A DNA stretch of 64,000 bases from Bacteroidota bacterium. Its GTDB lineage: Bacteria; Bacteroidota; Ignavibacteria; Palsa-1295. The notes below the pieces were generated by a model. That model saw nothing but the letters and a program-made list of their open reading frames with translations, was not told the DNA's origin and did not search any database. The translations under genes were made by a program, and so were the position numbers. The first letter of the stretch is position 1. Each line of letters begins with the position of its first letter. The stretch lies in NCBI GenBank assembly GCA_030706745.1, contig JAUZNX010000007.1, forward strand, positions 1 to 64,000. Direction: 5' to 3'. Below are positions 36,226-45,279 of this stretch, piece after piece.

Positions 36226-36686
36226 CCATGACCAATGAGGACTGCATCTTTTGCAAGATTGTCCGCGGCGACTTTCCATCCTGGAAGGTCTTCGAGTCGG
36301 CGTCACATATAGCGTTCTTAACTCCTTTCCCGAACACCCCCGGCTTTACTGTCGTCATCCCCAAAGCACATGAGACCGGTGCGATCCTCTCAATGGACGA
36401 AGAAAAGTACTTGGACCTGATGATGGCTGCGCGGAATGTCGCCCATACCCTGGAACGCGCACTGAACTGCAAGCGCGTTGGGTTGATTGCCGAAGGGATG
36501 GGTGTGGACCACGCTCATGTGAAGCTCATTCCGATGCACGGCATTCCTGATGGTCCCTGGAAACCGATCCTCAGTAAAGAACCGCGTTTTACCGAAATCT
36601 ATCAGGGCTATCTCACCACCCACGATGGTCCACGGATGCCGGACGCTGAACTCACTCGAGTCCAAAACCTCATATTAAGTGCCTGA
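36222..36686 (+). CDS. HIT family protein
   Basis: The 154-residue protein has the histidine-triad motif HAHVKLIPMH (about 98-107) and an N-terminal CIFCKIVRGDFPSWKVFE typical of Hint/HIT nucleotide hydrolases. These cleave AMP-linked phosphoramidates or dinucleoside polyphosphates; the substrate is unknown here. The start overlaps the spoT stop (ATGA); a second ATG at 36228 is possible. It overlaps ruvX by 8 nt, giving a spoT-HIT-ruvX operon. Confidence 0.9.
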   Translation: MTMTNEDCIFCKIVRGDFPSWKVFESASHIAFLTPFPNTPGFTVVIPKAHETGAILSMDEEKYLDLMMAARNVAHTLERALNCKRVGLIAEGMGVDHAHVKLIPMHGIPDGPWKPILSKEPRFTEIYQGYLTTHDGPRMPDAELTRVQNLILSA

Positions 36687-37128
36687 CGATAACCGTTATC
36701 GCATAATGGCGCTCGACTACGGCACGAAACGAGTGGGCGTCGCCATTTCGGATCAAGGCCGAATGCTTGCCTCGGCTCGGGGCACGATCCCGAACGATCA
36801 GAATCTTATTCGAACGATCGTTGCATTGGTGCAGGCAGAGTCCGTTCGCACAGTGCTGCTCGGAATCCCACGCACACTTAAGAATACGGAGAGCGCCATG
36901 ACAAGCGAAGTCCTGAAATTTCGGAAACGACTTCAGGCTGCGCTTGATCCGATTGGCGTTGCGGTGGTGGCACGTGACGAGCGACTGACTTCCATCATTG
37001 CGGGGACCAATATCGCCGAGCGCGGCATGAGTAAATCGCGCCGCGAGCAAAAAGGGCTGCACGATGAGGAGGCAGCGCGGATCATTTTGCAGGAGTATTT
37101 GGACAGTTCTGGAAACCGGGCGCTCTGA
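36679..37128 (+). CDS. ruvX: Putative pre-16S rRNA nuclease / Holliday junction resolvase YqgF
   Basis: The 149-residue protein has an RNase-H-like fold with IMALDYGTKRVGVAISD at the N-terminus, VLLGIP, RDERLTS and a C-terminal DEEAARIILQEYL, matching YqgF/RuvX. Acidic residues in DYG, E of DER and the DE pair would form the metal site. The family matures the 16S rRNA 5' end. The start is a GTG at 36679 that overlaps the end of the HIT gene. Confidence 0.9.
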   Translation: MPDDNRYRIMALDYGTKRVGVAISDQGRMLASARGTIPNDQNLIRTIVALVQAESVRTVLLGIPRTLKNTESAMTSEVLKFRKRLQAALDPIGVAVVARDERLTSIIAGTNIAERGMSKSRREQKGLHDEEAARIILQEYLDSSGNRAL

Positions 37129-37216
37129 TGCCATCCCAGGGCAACGGACAGATTGCGACTCGCGGCGTAGTATATTTGCAGTGTCGGTTTCATTCCTTTC
37201 TAAGTCCAGGTAAATC

Positions 37217-38515
37217 ATGGCTCTGTTTCGCCCAATCCTACTCTGCATTCTGGTCACAGCATTCTTCATTTCCTGCTCATCAAATCCTGCTGCGCCGCCT
37301 GCATCTTCCGGTTCCATCGCCAAAGGCGACACGGCTCGGCATGCGCTCCGAATCACCCCTGATTCGAGCACGGCCCAGCCTCACAGCACAGTCACGTTCA
37401 AGATTTCCGCAACGCCCAGCCCCTTGCCAAAGCCTTACACCATTACGTGGTTAGTTGACACAGTGCGCATGTTTCGCACGAGCCTCGACACATGTTCGTT
37501 TACATTCAATGTCTCCGGAAAGCATTCGATCAAGGCGGTGTACGTGGATTCCACTGGCGTTGCGCGCGATTCTGCGCGGACCATCATCACAATCATGACG
37601 AGGGACACCGCAATTGACACGTCAACATTTGCGTTGCCATCCACGCTCGGCTCGTTCAAGTTTGTTCGCAATGGCGATACGCTCGATCGCGCGAACGTCC
37701 CATCCTATTGCGACGCGATGGCCAGCTACTACAATGAATATTTCGACGGTACGCCGGGAAACCGCATCGCCATTGGCTTCAATTATTCCTCGACACAATA
37801 TAGTAGTCGTGGCGATTTCGGGTTGACGATTTGGTGCGGATTGACGAAGGGCCTTGTGCCCGCAACCTATGCCATTACAAGCAACGCAGACCAAACGGGC
37901 TGCTGGGCCAGCGAGCGGAGCGTCGATAACTGGTACTCTTCCGTACATGCGAGCGGCTACTTTACAATCACGAACATTGACACGGTCCAGAACATGATGT
38001 CCGGTTCGTTTTCGGTTGTCGTCGTGGAAACGACTCCGAACAATCCGAATGTGTTCGACACGCTGAAGGGCACGTTCCGGAATGTCTGTTTTCACAGTGG
38101 ATTGTTCGGACAGGGCTCGATGACAGCCACTGCCGGAACCCTCCAGTTCAAGCCGAACCCAAACCGCGATGATCCGACGGTCGATTACATCGTCGGCAGC
38201 GATCAACTGGTTGTGCACTGTGTCGAGCTGGATGCAACGCAGCAAAGCCTTCAGTTGAACGTCTATGCTCCAGCAGTCGGCATATTCCCGCTCACGTGGG
38301 CGATAAAGTCCGGAACCGGCTTCGCGCAATACAGCGCAGGCATGGATGTATATTCCAACATGTATGGCGGAAGCGGCACGCTTACCATCACAAAATTCGA
38401 TACCGTCGCACGCCGGATGTCCGGTACCTTCTCATTTACAGCGCAGACCAGTAGCCATCAGTCGATTACAATTACGAACGGCGTGATCGATAATATGATG
38501 TTCGCGAGGGAGTAA
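37217..38515 (+). CDS. Lipoprotein with PKD-like and duplicated DUF6252-like domains
   Basis: The 432-residue protein has a lipoprotein signal (MALFRPILLCILVTAFFISC, lipobox FISC). A PKD/Ig-like domain follows (about 45-130; TVTFKISATP, GKHSIKAVYVD). Two similar beta-domains come next (about 140-290 and 300-432), each ending with a MSGSFSV/MSGTFSF strand and a GTFRNV/GVIDNM strand, as in DUF6252-like proteins. It should sit in the outer membrane or on the surface. No catalytic residues were recognised. It follows ruvX by 88 nt. Confidence 0.78.
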   Translation: MALFRPILLCILVTAFFISCSSNPAAPPASSGSIAKGDTARHALRITPDSSTAQPHSTVTFKISATPSPLPKPYTITWLVDTVRMFRTSLDTCSFTFNVSGKHSIKAVYVDSTGVARDSARTIITIMTRDTAIDTSTFALPSTLGSFKFVRNGDTLDRANVPSYCDAMASYYNEYFDGTPGNRIAIGFNYSSTQYSSRGDFGLTIWCGLTKGLVPATYAITSNADQTGCWASERSVDNWYSSVHASGYFTITNIDTVQNMMSGSFSVVVVETTPNNPNVFDTLKGTFRNVCFHSGLFGQGSMTATAGTLQFKPNPNRDDPTVDYIVGSDQLVVHCVELDATQQSLQLNVYAPAVGIFPLTWAIKSGTGFAQYSAGMDVYSNMYGGSGTLTITKFDTVARRMSGTFSFTAQTSSHQSITITNGVIDNMMFARE

Positions 38516-38616
38516 ATGAGGCCCTTGCCATTATTTGGGCAATGCGGACTCCGAGACGCCATTTGGGTGTTATGTTTCAATGTGATATTGTATAAACTTC
38601 CTGAGCCATACCAACT

Positions 38617-39303
38617 ATGAGGCTAATTTTCGATCGTCCCAGTGAAGAAGAGTACGAAGCAGGAACGGTCTTCTGTGTCGGACGCAATTTCGTCGAGCAT
38701 GCCGAAGAACTCGGCAATGAAGTGCCACAAGACCCGATTATTTTTACGAAGCCGTACAATGCCATCCGGCATGGCTCATATAACATCATCGAGTATCCGC
38801 CGCGTACAAAGGAACTTCATTTCGAGGGCGAACTCATCCTGCTACTGCGCGGGGGCGGTCGAAATATTCAGGCTTACAGTGCAGCCGACGTCATTGCCGG
38901 CTATGGCGTCGGGCTTGACCTGACAATGCGCGATTTCCAAAATGAAGCGAAGCGCAAAGGCTTGCCCTGGACCGTCGCAAAAGGCTTCGACGGCGCAGCA
39001 CAGATCAGCCATTTTATTCCGTTCGAATCGGCGCCGCCATTCGAAGAGCTTGGCTTTTCACTCTGGGTCAACGATGAGCTTCGACAGCGCGCATCAACGA
39101 ACCAGATGATCTTTTCTCCAGAGATGCTGATGCCGTATATCTCGAGATTCTTCGCCGTCCGACCCGGCGATCTTCTCTTCACTGGGACACCCCGCGGCAC
39201 CGGTCCTCTGGCAATCGAAGACAAGATCATCATGCAGCTACATACCGCAAATCCAGACGAAGTACTGCTCGATTTTCACGCGCAAGTAACAGAATGGGGA
39301 TGA
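38617..39303 (+). CDS. Fumarylacetoacetate hydrolase (FAH) family protein
   Basis: The 228-residue single-domain FAH protein carries VGRNFVEHAEELGNEVP, IIFTKPYNAI, LHFEGELILLL with the metal-binding Glu pattern E...E, a downstream TMRDFQNEAKRKGLPW metal ligand region, and FTGTPRGTGPL. Such short members hydrolyse acylpyruvates or decarboxylate oxaloacetate and similar compounds. Assignment to homogentisate breakdown with the hmgA product is possible but not shown by linkage. It stands alone between the lipoprotein and glycosyltransferase genes. Confidence 0.85.
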   Translation: MRLIFDRPSEEEYEAGTVFCVGRNFVEHAEELGNEVPQDPIIFTKPYNAIRHGSYNIIEYPPRTKELHFEGELILLLRGGGRNIQAYSAADVIAGYGVGLDLTMRDFQNEAKRKGLPWTVAKGFDGAAQISHFIPFESAPPFEELGFSLWVNDELRQRASTNQMIFSPEMLMPYISRFFAVRPGDLLFTGTPRGTGPLAIEDKIIMQLHTANPDEVLLDFHAQVTEWG

Positions 39304-39370
39304 TGGCTCCTTGCGGAATATGCGGGATGAAGGCGGGGTAATGAGGGTTCTGTGGTCACGCTCATAACGG

Positions 39371-40513
39371 ATGAATATCTACTATCTTTCGGGTTTGTTT
39401 CTGCTGGCCGTCTTGATCTACTTTGTCGAGCATGCTCTGTATGCCATCGGGGTCTTTCGGGCAATGCGAGAACCAAGTGATGATCTCGATATAGCCAATC
39501 GCGATGCGGATCTGTCGCCATTGCCAAGTTGTACGGTTCTTGTCTGCGCGCGCGATGAAGAGCTGAACATCGACCGATGCCTTGCATCACTCGAGAAAAT
39601 CGATTATCCAAAAGACCGACTTCAGGTCTTGATTGTTGATGATAAATCGACCGACCGCACGCCGCAAATTCTCGAAGCGTGGAAGCAACGCATGCCAAAC
39701 TTGCAGGTTCTCCGAACCGGTGAAGAAATCATGCACATGCGCGGCAAAGTCAATGCGCTCACGCAAGGCATGGATCACGCTACCGGGGAATTTGTCATGA
39801 TCACTGATGCTGACAGCCACGTCCGGCCAAACTGGGTACGGCAATATCTGAAGTACTATCACGATGACACAGGAATGGTCGCGAGCATCACGCTGCTCGA
39901 TGTGAAGTACTTTCTCGATGGCATCCAGTCGATCGACTGGTCGTATCTGCTCGGACTCGCAATGGCCAGCGCGAACGTGAATATTCCACTCAGCGTCATC
40001 GGCAATAACATCTCGGTGCGCCGTGCCGCCTATGAAGATGTTGGTGGATATCGAACAATTCCGTTCAGCGTGACAGAAGACTATGCACTGTTCCAGGCCA
40101 TCTGGCGCAAGAAGCCCTGGAAGGTCAGCTTCCCGCTCCATGGCGACCTCACGGTAATGAGCCAGCCCTGCCCGAACTTCCGTGCCTGGTGGCGGCAGAA
40201 GCACCGATGGGTCAAGGGTGGCGAAAGCCTGAAGGCGCTCGGGTACCTTATTTTTATCATTGGTCTTCTTGGTCACGCCGCGATGATCGCCGCACTCTTC
40301 GTGCTGCCCGTCGCCGCAGCGCTTGCCGTCATCGCGATAAAATGGTCCGCCGACCTGCTCATCATCCTGCCTGTGCTCACCCGGACCAGCAAGCAATCGT
40401 TGCTGAAGTTCTTTCCGATCTATGAAGTTTATCTTGCCCTCTTTATCTTTTCGATGCCAATCATGATGATGCAGAAGAATGTCAAGTGGAAGGGGCGGGT
40501 GTACAAGCATTGA
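39371..40513 (+). CDS. Family 2 glycosyltransferase, membrane-bound
   Basis: The 380-residue protein has an N-terminal helix (about 3-24) and a GT-A domain: LVCARDEELNIDRCLASL, VLIVDDKSTDRT, MITDADSHVRP as the DxD, TEDYALF, and QKHRWVKGG as the Q/RW-type motif. Two or three C-terminal membrane helices follow (about 290-365). This architecture fits processive or lipid-linked sugar transfer at the inner membrane. The donor is unknown. It overlaps the next gene at TTGA. Confidence 0.88.
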   Translation: MNIYYLSGLFLLAVLIYFVEHALYAIGVFRAMREPSDDLDIANRDADLSPLPSCTVLVCARDEELNIDRCLASLEKIDYPKDRLQVLIVDDKSTDRTPQILEAWKQRMPNLQVLRTGEEIMHMRGKVNALTQGMDHATGEFVMITDADSHVRPNWVRQYLKYYHDDTGMVASITLLDVKYFLDGIQSIDWSYLLGLAMASANVNIPLSVIGNNISVRRAAYEDVGGYRTIPFSVTEDYALFQAIWRKKPWKVSFPLHGDLTVMSQPCPNFRAWWRQKHRWVKGGESLKALGYLIFIIGLLGHAAMIAALFVLPVAAALAVIAIKWSADLLIILPVLTRTSKQSLLKFFPIYEVYLALFIFSMPIMMMQKNVKWKGRVYKH

Positions 40514-41346
40514 GACGAGCAGTCGTACTCGTCATATTATTTCTGGCTCCGGTGATTAGTAATGCTCAGCCGGGGGTCGCCTGGGCTTCCACGAGCCCAA
40601 TACCAGAGTGGTCATCAGAACCGACTCGATTCCTTGAACCGAATCGATTTGCTATTGTGAAAGAATTATCAGACCGCACCATGTGGCTACAAATGGGATT
40701 TGGTCGCCCTATTCTTCAGGTTGGAACCCGAGCCGGTCTTGGCCTCGAGGGCGAAGCATGGAGCCGTCTTCGATTACTTTCAGACTTCCGATTCCCGGTC
40801 GAGACGGTTGATTATTTCTTTGGTGCCTTCCTGCTATGGGGAGACGGCATCTCAAATTGGCGCGCGCGAATCAGTCACATTTCTTCGCACGATGTAGATG
40901 GCAAAGACACGGTTGTAGCGGGATCGAGCAGCAAATATAGCCGCGAATTTGTTGAGGCAATGTGGCAAACGCCGCTTTGGATCGATCATAACTTCCTTCT
41001 TACAATCGGCATTCGGAGTTACTTTCACCAGGTCACAAAGATAGAGCCGTGGATCGCAGCACCCGCGGACCTAACTTGGTGTTTCTTTCGTAACTCAACC
41101 CGGGAAGCCGGCGAACAGGGACGACTTCTTTCCTGGACACGCCGTACACTAAACCTATTTGTTTCGAGCGATTCGGGACCGGTCTTCCCTTCCTTAGCAA
41201 CTGGCTTTCGTTTCGAGCAATCGGCAGAGCACCTAGGTACATCCGACCTAATTTGCTATTACTATTACGGCGCCTCCTGGGCTGGCACGGATGCGGGTGC
41301 AAAAGTAAGTCAACTCAAATTACAACTCGATGTCCGAGGTCTCTAA
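40510..41346 (+). CDS. Outer-membrane-like DUF1207-type protein
   Basis: The 278-residue protein starts at a TTG at 40510 overlapping the glycosyltransferase stop, which gives a signal peptide (MRRAVVLVILFLAPVISNA). The mature part resembles DUF1207 proteins: LEGEAWSRLRLLSDFRFPVETVDYFFG in two overlapping parts, WRARISHISSHDVDG, and a KYSREFVEAMW segment. Alternating aromatic strands suggest a beta-barrel. Longer starts (40486) lie in the upstream gene and lack a signal. The family match is by pattern and moderate. It overlaps the protease gene by 17 nt. Confidence 0.65.
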   Translation: MRRAVVLVILFLAPVISNAQPGVAWASTSPIPEWSSEPTRFLEPNRFAIVKELSDRTMWLQMGFGRPILQVGTRAGLGLEGEAWSRLRLLSDFRFPVETVDYFFGAFLLWGDGISNWRARISHISSHDVDGKDTVVAGSSSKYSREFVEAMWQTPLWIDHNFLLTIGIRSYFHQVTKIEPWIAAPADLTWCFFRNSTREAGEQGRLLSWTRRTLNLFVSSDSGPVFPSLATGFRFEQSAEHLGTSDLICYYYYGASWAGTDAGAKVSQLKLQLDVRGL

Positions 41347-42382
41347 CTCATCGATCTCCACCCCGATTCCGGGTCGAACGCCAGTCCAGCGCTTATTCGA
41401 TCGTGCGCTCGGCAAGCAGCGGCTCTGGCTGCACATCACGCTATTCGTCCTCACGTTCTTCACCACGACCGTTGCGGGTGTTCAGTGGCGCGGGCTTGCA
41501 CACGATCTCGGCGATATTGCGAATCTCCACTTCGGATTTGAATACGCTGCGCTCATCCTTGCATTCCTGACAGCGCACGAGTTCGGGCATTTCATCGCCG
41601 CGCGAATTCATGGCGTTGATGCGACACTCCCCTACTATATTCCATTTCCGGGCTATATGTCGGGCCAGATCAACTTTGGTACACTCGGCGCCGTAATCCG
41701 GACCCGCTCTCGGGTGCCATCGAACAAAGTTATGTTCGATATCGGCGTTGCCGGACCAATCTCCGGCTTCATCGCTTGCATTATCATACTTGCCATCGGC
41801 TTTGCGACGCTGCCCGGTATCGAGTATCTGCAACAGATTCACCCCGGCTATCCGAATGTGCCCAGCGGGCCTGGTGTAATGGAGTTGACCTTCGGTAAGA
41901 CCATCTTCTTCACGATCATGGAGAAGCTCTTCGCAAATTCCAATGGATACATCCCGCCCATGACGGAGATCTATCACTACCCGATGCTCTGCGCTGGCTG
42001 GTTCGGATTATTCGTGACAGCTCTGAATCTGCTGCCTGTCGGACAGCTCGATGGTGGACACTTGACTTACACGCTCTTCGGTCGCCGCGCCCATCGCACG
42101 ATCGGACAACTGACCGCGATCGGACTTTTCGCAATCTCTTTGCCGTCGGCGGCGCTTTATATCTTCGACACCCCGCCGGGATGGCTGCAAAGCCTTATGA
42201 TTCCCGGCGGAGAAATGTGGCTCATGTGGGCGATCATTACAACGCTCATCATTCGCTTCCATCACCCGCCTTCCGAGGACGAGAGTCCGTTGGACCTTCG
42301 CCGTTCGATTATTGGCTACATCGCGATCCTGATCTTCATCCTCTGCTTCACACCCTCACCGCTCGTCGTGACGGGACAGTAG
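41330..42382 (+). CDS. Site-2 protease family (M50) membrane metalloprotease
   Basis: The 350-residue polytopic protein has the zinc-site helix TAHEFGHFIAARIHG (HExxH variant HEFGH, about 83-87). A second metal motif, NLLPVGQLDGGHL, lies near residues 230-242. About seven membrane helices are predicted and no PDZ domain is seen. Such proteases cut membrane-embedded regulators such as anti-sigma factors; the substrate is unknown. It ends 31 nt from the convergent benzoyl-CoA operon. The three genes 39371-42382 overlap and form one unit. Confidence 0.9.
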   Translation: MSEVSNSSISTPIPGRTPVQRLFDRALGKQRLWLHITLFVLTFFTTTVAGVQWRGLAHDLGDIANLHFGFEYAALILAFLTAHEFGHFIAARIHGVDATLPYYIPFPGYMSGQINFGTLGAVIRTRSRVPSNKVMFDIGVAGPISGFIACIIILAIGFATLPGIEYLQQIHPGYPNVPSGPGVMELTFGKTIFFTIMEKLFANSNGYIPPMTEIYHYPMLCAGWFGLFVTALNLLPVGQLDGGHLTYTLFGRRAHRTIGQLTAIGLFAISLPSAALYIFDTPPGWLQSLMIPGGEMWLMWAIITTLIIRFHHPPSEDESPLDLRRSIIGYIAILIFILCFTPSPLVVTGQ

Positions 42383-42413
42383 AGCGAGAAGGAAACGGCC
42401 TCGCCTCCCTCGG

Positions 42414-44441
42414 CTAATTGCCAGTGAAAGTTACCTTCTTCCCTACCGAGCTGAGCCCTAACAAGGCATCGCTTGTGCGGAAGATGGCCGGAAGTTCTTC
42501 GAGTTCGGAAAAACAACCTCTGGCCTCGTTGACGAGCCGTTCGGCAACGTGAAGCGCGATCGGCGCCTTCTGGCGAATGCGCTTACGGAATCGGTCGATT
42601 TCATCATTGGCCAGGCCGCTCGAAAGCGGTTGATCACTGATCAGCTTATCCACCGTCACTTCCTCGAAGAGACTATTGATCGCAGCCCAGGGATGTGTGG
42701 CAGAAGCCTGCTCGAGTTGCCGCCGGGTCATGTTACCCTGTAATATCTGGAAATACTCATCGGACTCGATGACGCTATCGATCAGCCCCACCTGAGCGGC
42801 ATCGGTGGCACCGAGCATCTCGCCCGTGAAGATGAGATATTTCGCAATCCCTTTTCCGGTTCGGCGCACGGTACGTTGCGTACCACCGAGTCCGGGATAG
42901 ATACCGATACCAGTCTCAGGAAACGCAAGTTGAGCATCCTTGAGCGCGTATATTTCATCGGCGCACAGCGCGAGCTCGAGTCCGCCGCCCAGCGTCAGAC
43001 CGTTTAGCAGCGCAATCACCCGCTTTGGGCAGCGGTCGATGCGATCAAATACTTGTTGCGCACGCTCGGTAAATTCGATGATGCGCTCGATGCTTCCTTT
43101 GCGAATGTTTTTGATAAAGAACCCAATATCCGCACCGGCTACGAATGCTTTGCCTGTTCCCGTAAGTACGATCGTGTCGCAGCGCGGGTCGCGCGCAGCT
43201 TCTTCGAATCGCTCCGAGAGCTGCGTGATGACATCTTCGTTCAATGCGTTCAGATCCTCGGGTCGCTCGAACGTGATAATCGCCGTGCGGGCAGAATAGC
43301 GAAGCGACACAAATTGCATCGGCTCGAATGCCGTTGCGATTCCCTGTAGCACCTCGGACTCATACCGTTTGGCGATTGCATTAATCATCCGATCCACAGT
43401 ATCACGGCCAGCCGCCTGCATCATCTCAATCGGCCCCTTACGCCATGCCAGACCGATGCGAGCTCCGCGATTCAGTTCCGAAGGCGTGCAGACGTCCTCG
43501 GCAAGCAGTTCGCCGCAAACAAAGAATACCACGCCGAGCATCCGGTCGCGAATCGCTTGCTCAACATCCGGATTGACCGGTGCAGAATCGGCGGTATCTT
43601 CAGCGATCTCCCATGGGTTGCCTTTCGAGCCCTGGTCTCTTAGTACCTTCGCAACAGCATAGAGCGGCCCGAGCGATTCGAGCGTCCGTTCCGCATGATA
43701 CGCGATGGCCACGCCGGTGGCGTTCATCAACGCGAACGGCCCCATGCCAATTTGGAACGTGGAGCGGCAAACACTGTCGATGATTCGCGTGGCTTCGGCA
43801 GGATTTTCGCCTGCAATACCTTCTTCAAGCAGCCGCGCTGCCTCATTCAGCCATGGTACAAAGAAACGATTCACTACAAACCCTGGCCGGTCACGGCATA
43901 CGATCGGGTCTTTTCCGGTCTCGAATGCAAACCGTTGCAGCGCCTGGACTGTCTCAGGGGATGTGCATTCTCCCGGGATGATCTCGACGAGCCGGTTCTT
44001 TGCTGCATGGAAGAAGTAGTGTACTCCGCAGAACCGAGCTCGATTCGATACGGACTTCGCAAGGACCGATACGGAGAACGATGACGTGTTCGTGGCAATG
44101 ATCGCCTCGTCGCGCAGGATAGCACTCAATTTTGCGAAGAGCGCCTTTTTGGCTTCGAGATCTTCAAAGATTGCTTCGACGACGAGATCACAGACTGCAA
44201 GGTCCGTTGCCTCCGCCGTGCCGTGGATTCGCCCTAGAATGTCTTCTACCTGATCGCTGGTGAATACCTTGCGAGCCACTCCTTCAGCTAGACTTGCTTT
44301 GAGTGCAGCCATGCCACGCTCGACAAAACCCAGCGTTCGGTCATGCAGGATAACCGTGAATCCTTCTTGTGCAAATTTCTGCGCAATCGCCGCGCCCATT
44401 GTCCCGGCGCCGACCACGCCAACTGTCTCAATCGCTTTCAT
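42414..44441 (-). CDS. 3-hydroxyacyl-CoA dehydrogenase / enoyl-CoA hydratase fusion
   Basis: The 675-residue bifunctional protein has an N-terminal NAD-binding 3-hydroxyacyl-CoA dehydrogenase (VGVVGAGTMGAAIAQ at about 7-21, NTSSFSVS, CRDRPGFVVNR). A helical C-terminal dehydrogenase region and a crotonase domain from about residue 380 follow (ERPEDLNALNED, GTGKAFVAGADI, GGGLELALCADE, PETGIGIYPGLGGTQR). This order, dehydrogenase before hydratase, is the reverse of FadB and matches archaeal-type fusions. In this operon it would oxidise 3-hydroxypimelyl-CoA to 3-oxopimelyl-CoA; the hydratase may serve later crotonyl-CoA. Last gene of the operon; its start overlaps dch by 14 nt. Confidence 0.9.
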   Translation of the reverse strand: MKAIETVGVVGAGTMGAAIAQKFAQEGFTVILHDRTLGFVERGMAALKASLAEGVARKVFTSDQVEDILGRIHGTAEATDLAVCDLVVEAIFEDLEAKKALFAKLSAILRDEAIIATNTSSFSVSVLAKSVSNRARFCGVHYFFHAAKNRLVEIIPGECTSPETVQALQRFAFETGKDPIVCRDRPGFVVNRFFVPWLNEAARLLEEGIAGENPAEATRIIDSVCRSTFQIGMGPFALMNATGVAIAYHAERTLESLGPLYAVAKVLRDQGSKGNPWEIAEDTADSAPVNPDVEQAIRDRMLGVVFFVCGELLAEDVCTPSELNRGARIGLAWRKGPIEMMQAAGRDTVDRMINAIAKRYESEVLQGIATAFEPMQFVSLRYSARTAIITFERPEDLNALNEDVITQLSERFEEAARDPRCDTIVLTGTGKAFVAGADIGFFIKNIRKGSIERIIEFTERAQQVFDRIDRCPKRVIALLNGLTLGGGLELALCADEIYALKDAQLAFPETGIGIYPGLGGTQRTVRRTGKGIAKYLIFTGEMLGATDAAQVGLIDSVIESDEYFQILQGNMTRRQLEQASATHPWAAINSLFEEVTVDKLISDQPLSSGLANDEIDRFRKRIRQKAPIALHVAERLVNEARGCFSELEELPAIFRTSDALLGLSSVGKKVTFTGN

Positions 44442-45279
44442 TGATTACTCCTTGGATGTCCGCGATCTTTGGCGCGCTCATCCATTCTGGTTTTCGTTTT
44501 TCGAGAAATGCCGCGATCCCTTCGTTGGCATCGTGGGTCTCCATAAGTTCATGGACATAGAGTCGTTCGAGCCGCGGAAGGTGCACTCGAAGTGTCTCTG
44601 TAAAAACCGATCGTTCTGCTTGCGTGGCAAACCGAAGAGAACTCGCACTTTTCGGAAGGAGATGCGTGCGAATCCAATCATCGGCGCCGTCCCGCAGGGC
44701 CTCTGTCGTTTGGTACAATCGATTGACAAGGCCCATTGCATAGGCGCTCGCCGCGGGGATATTCTCACCGGTAAGCAATACTTCCTCGGCGCGACCATAG
44801 CCAATCTTGAGCGGAAGCAGGAGCGAGGCAGGTGGTGGAAAGACCCCAAGCTTGATTTCCGGCTGACCGAAGACCGCCGTCTCATCGGCAAAAATGAGAT
44901 TTGTGGCAAGCACCACTTCCATTGCGCCGCCGAGACAATATCCGGAAACAACGCTGATGACTGGAATCCCAAGCGTCGCGATGTCCTGAATTAAGCCATG
45001 GAAATCGTGGATCATATCGGCGGCATGTACGCGTGTATGTTCCTCGACACTCGCACCAAATGAGAAGTGTTTTCCCTCTCCGGTAATAATAACGGCCTTG
45101 ACCGTCGGATCCTGTTTGATTGCAGCAAGCGATTTCCGCAATTCCTCCATCGCCGCACGAGTAAGGATATTGCCCTTGCTACCCGTCAATGTGAGACGCA
45201 CGCACGAGGGCTCGGGCGCGCCAGTGGCAAGCGCACGCTCAATGCGAAGGCATCTCAGTTCTGTGTCAGAGACCTTCAT
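44428..45279 (-). CDS. dch: Cyclohexa-1,5-diene-1-carbonyl-CoA hydratase
   Basis: The 283-residue crotonase-family protein carries HFSFGASVEEH (71-81), which I recognise as the hallmark of Dch/BzdW dienoyl-CoA hydratases, plus KGNILTRAAM and GYCLGGAMEVVLATN for the oxyanion hole. It adds water to the benzoyl-CoA reductase product to give 6-hydroxycyclohex-1-ene-1-carbonyl-CoA. It overlaps oah by 4 nt and the downstream dehydrogenase fusion by 14 nt. Start at 45279 gives the usual family length. Confidence 0.9.
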   Translation of the reverse strand: MKVSDTELRCLRIERALATGAPEPSCVRLTLTGSKGNILTRAAMEELRKSLAAIKQDPTVKAVIITGEGKHFSFGASVEEHTRVHAADMIHDFHGLIQDIATLGIPVISVVSGYCLGGAMEVVLATNLIFADETAVFGQPEIKLGVFPPPASLLLPLKIGYGRAEEVLLTGENIPAASAYAMGLVNRLYQTTEALRDGADDWIRTHLLPKSASSLRFATQAERSVFTETLRVHLPRLERLYVHELMETHDANEGIAAFLEKRKPEWMSAPKIADIQGVINESD

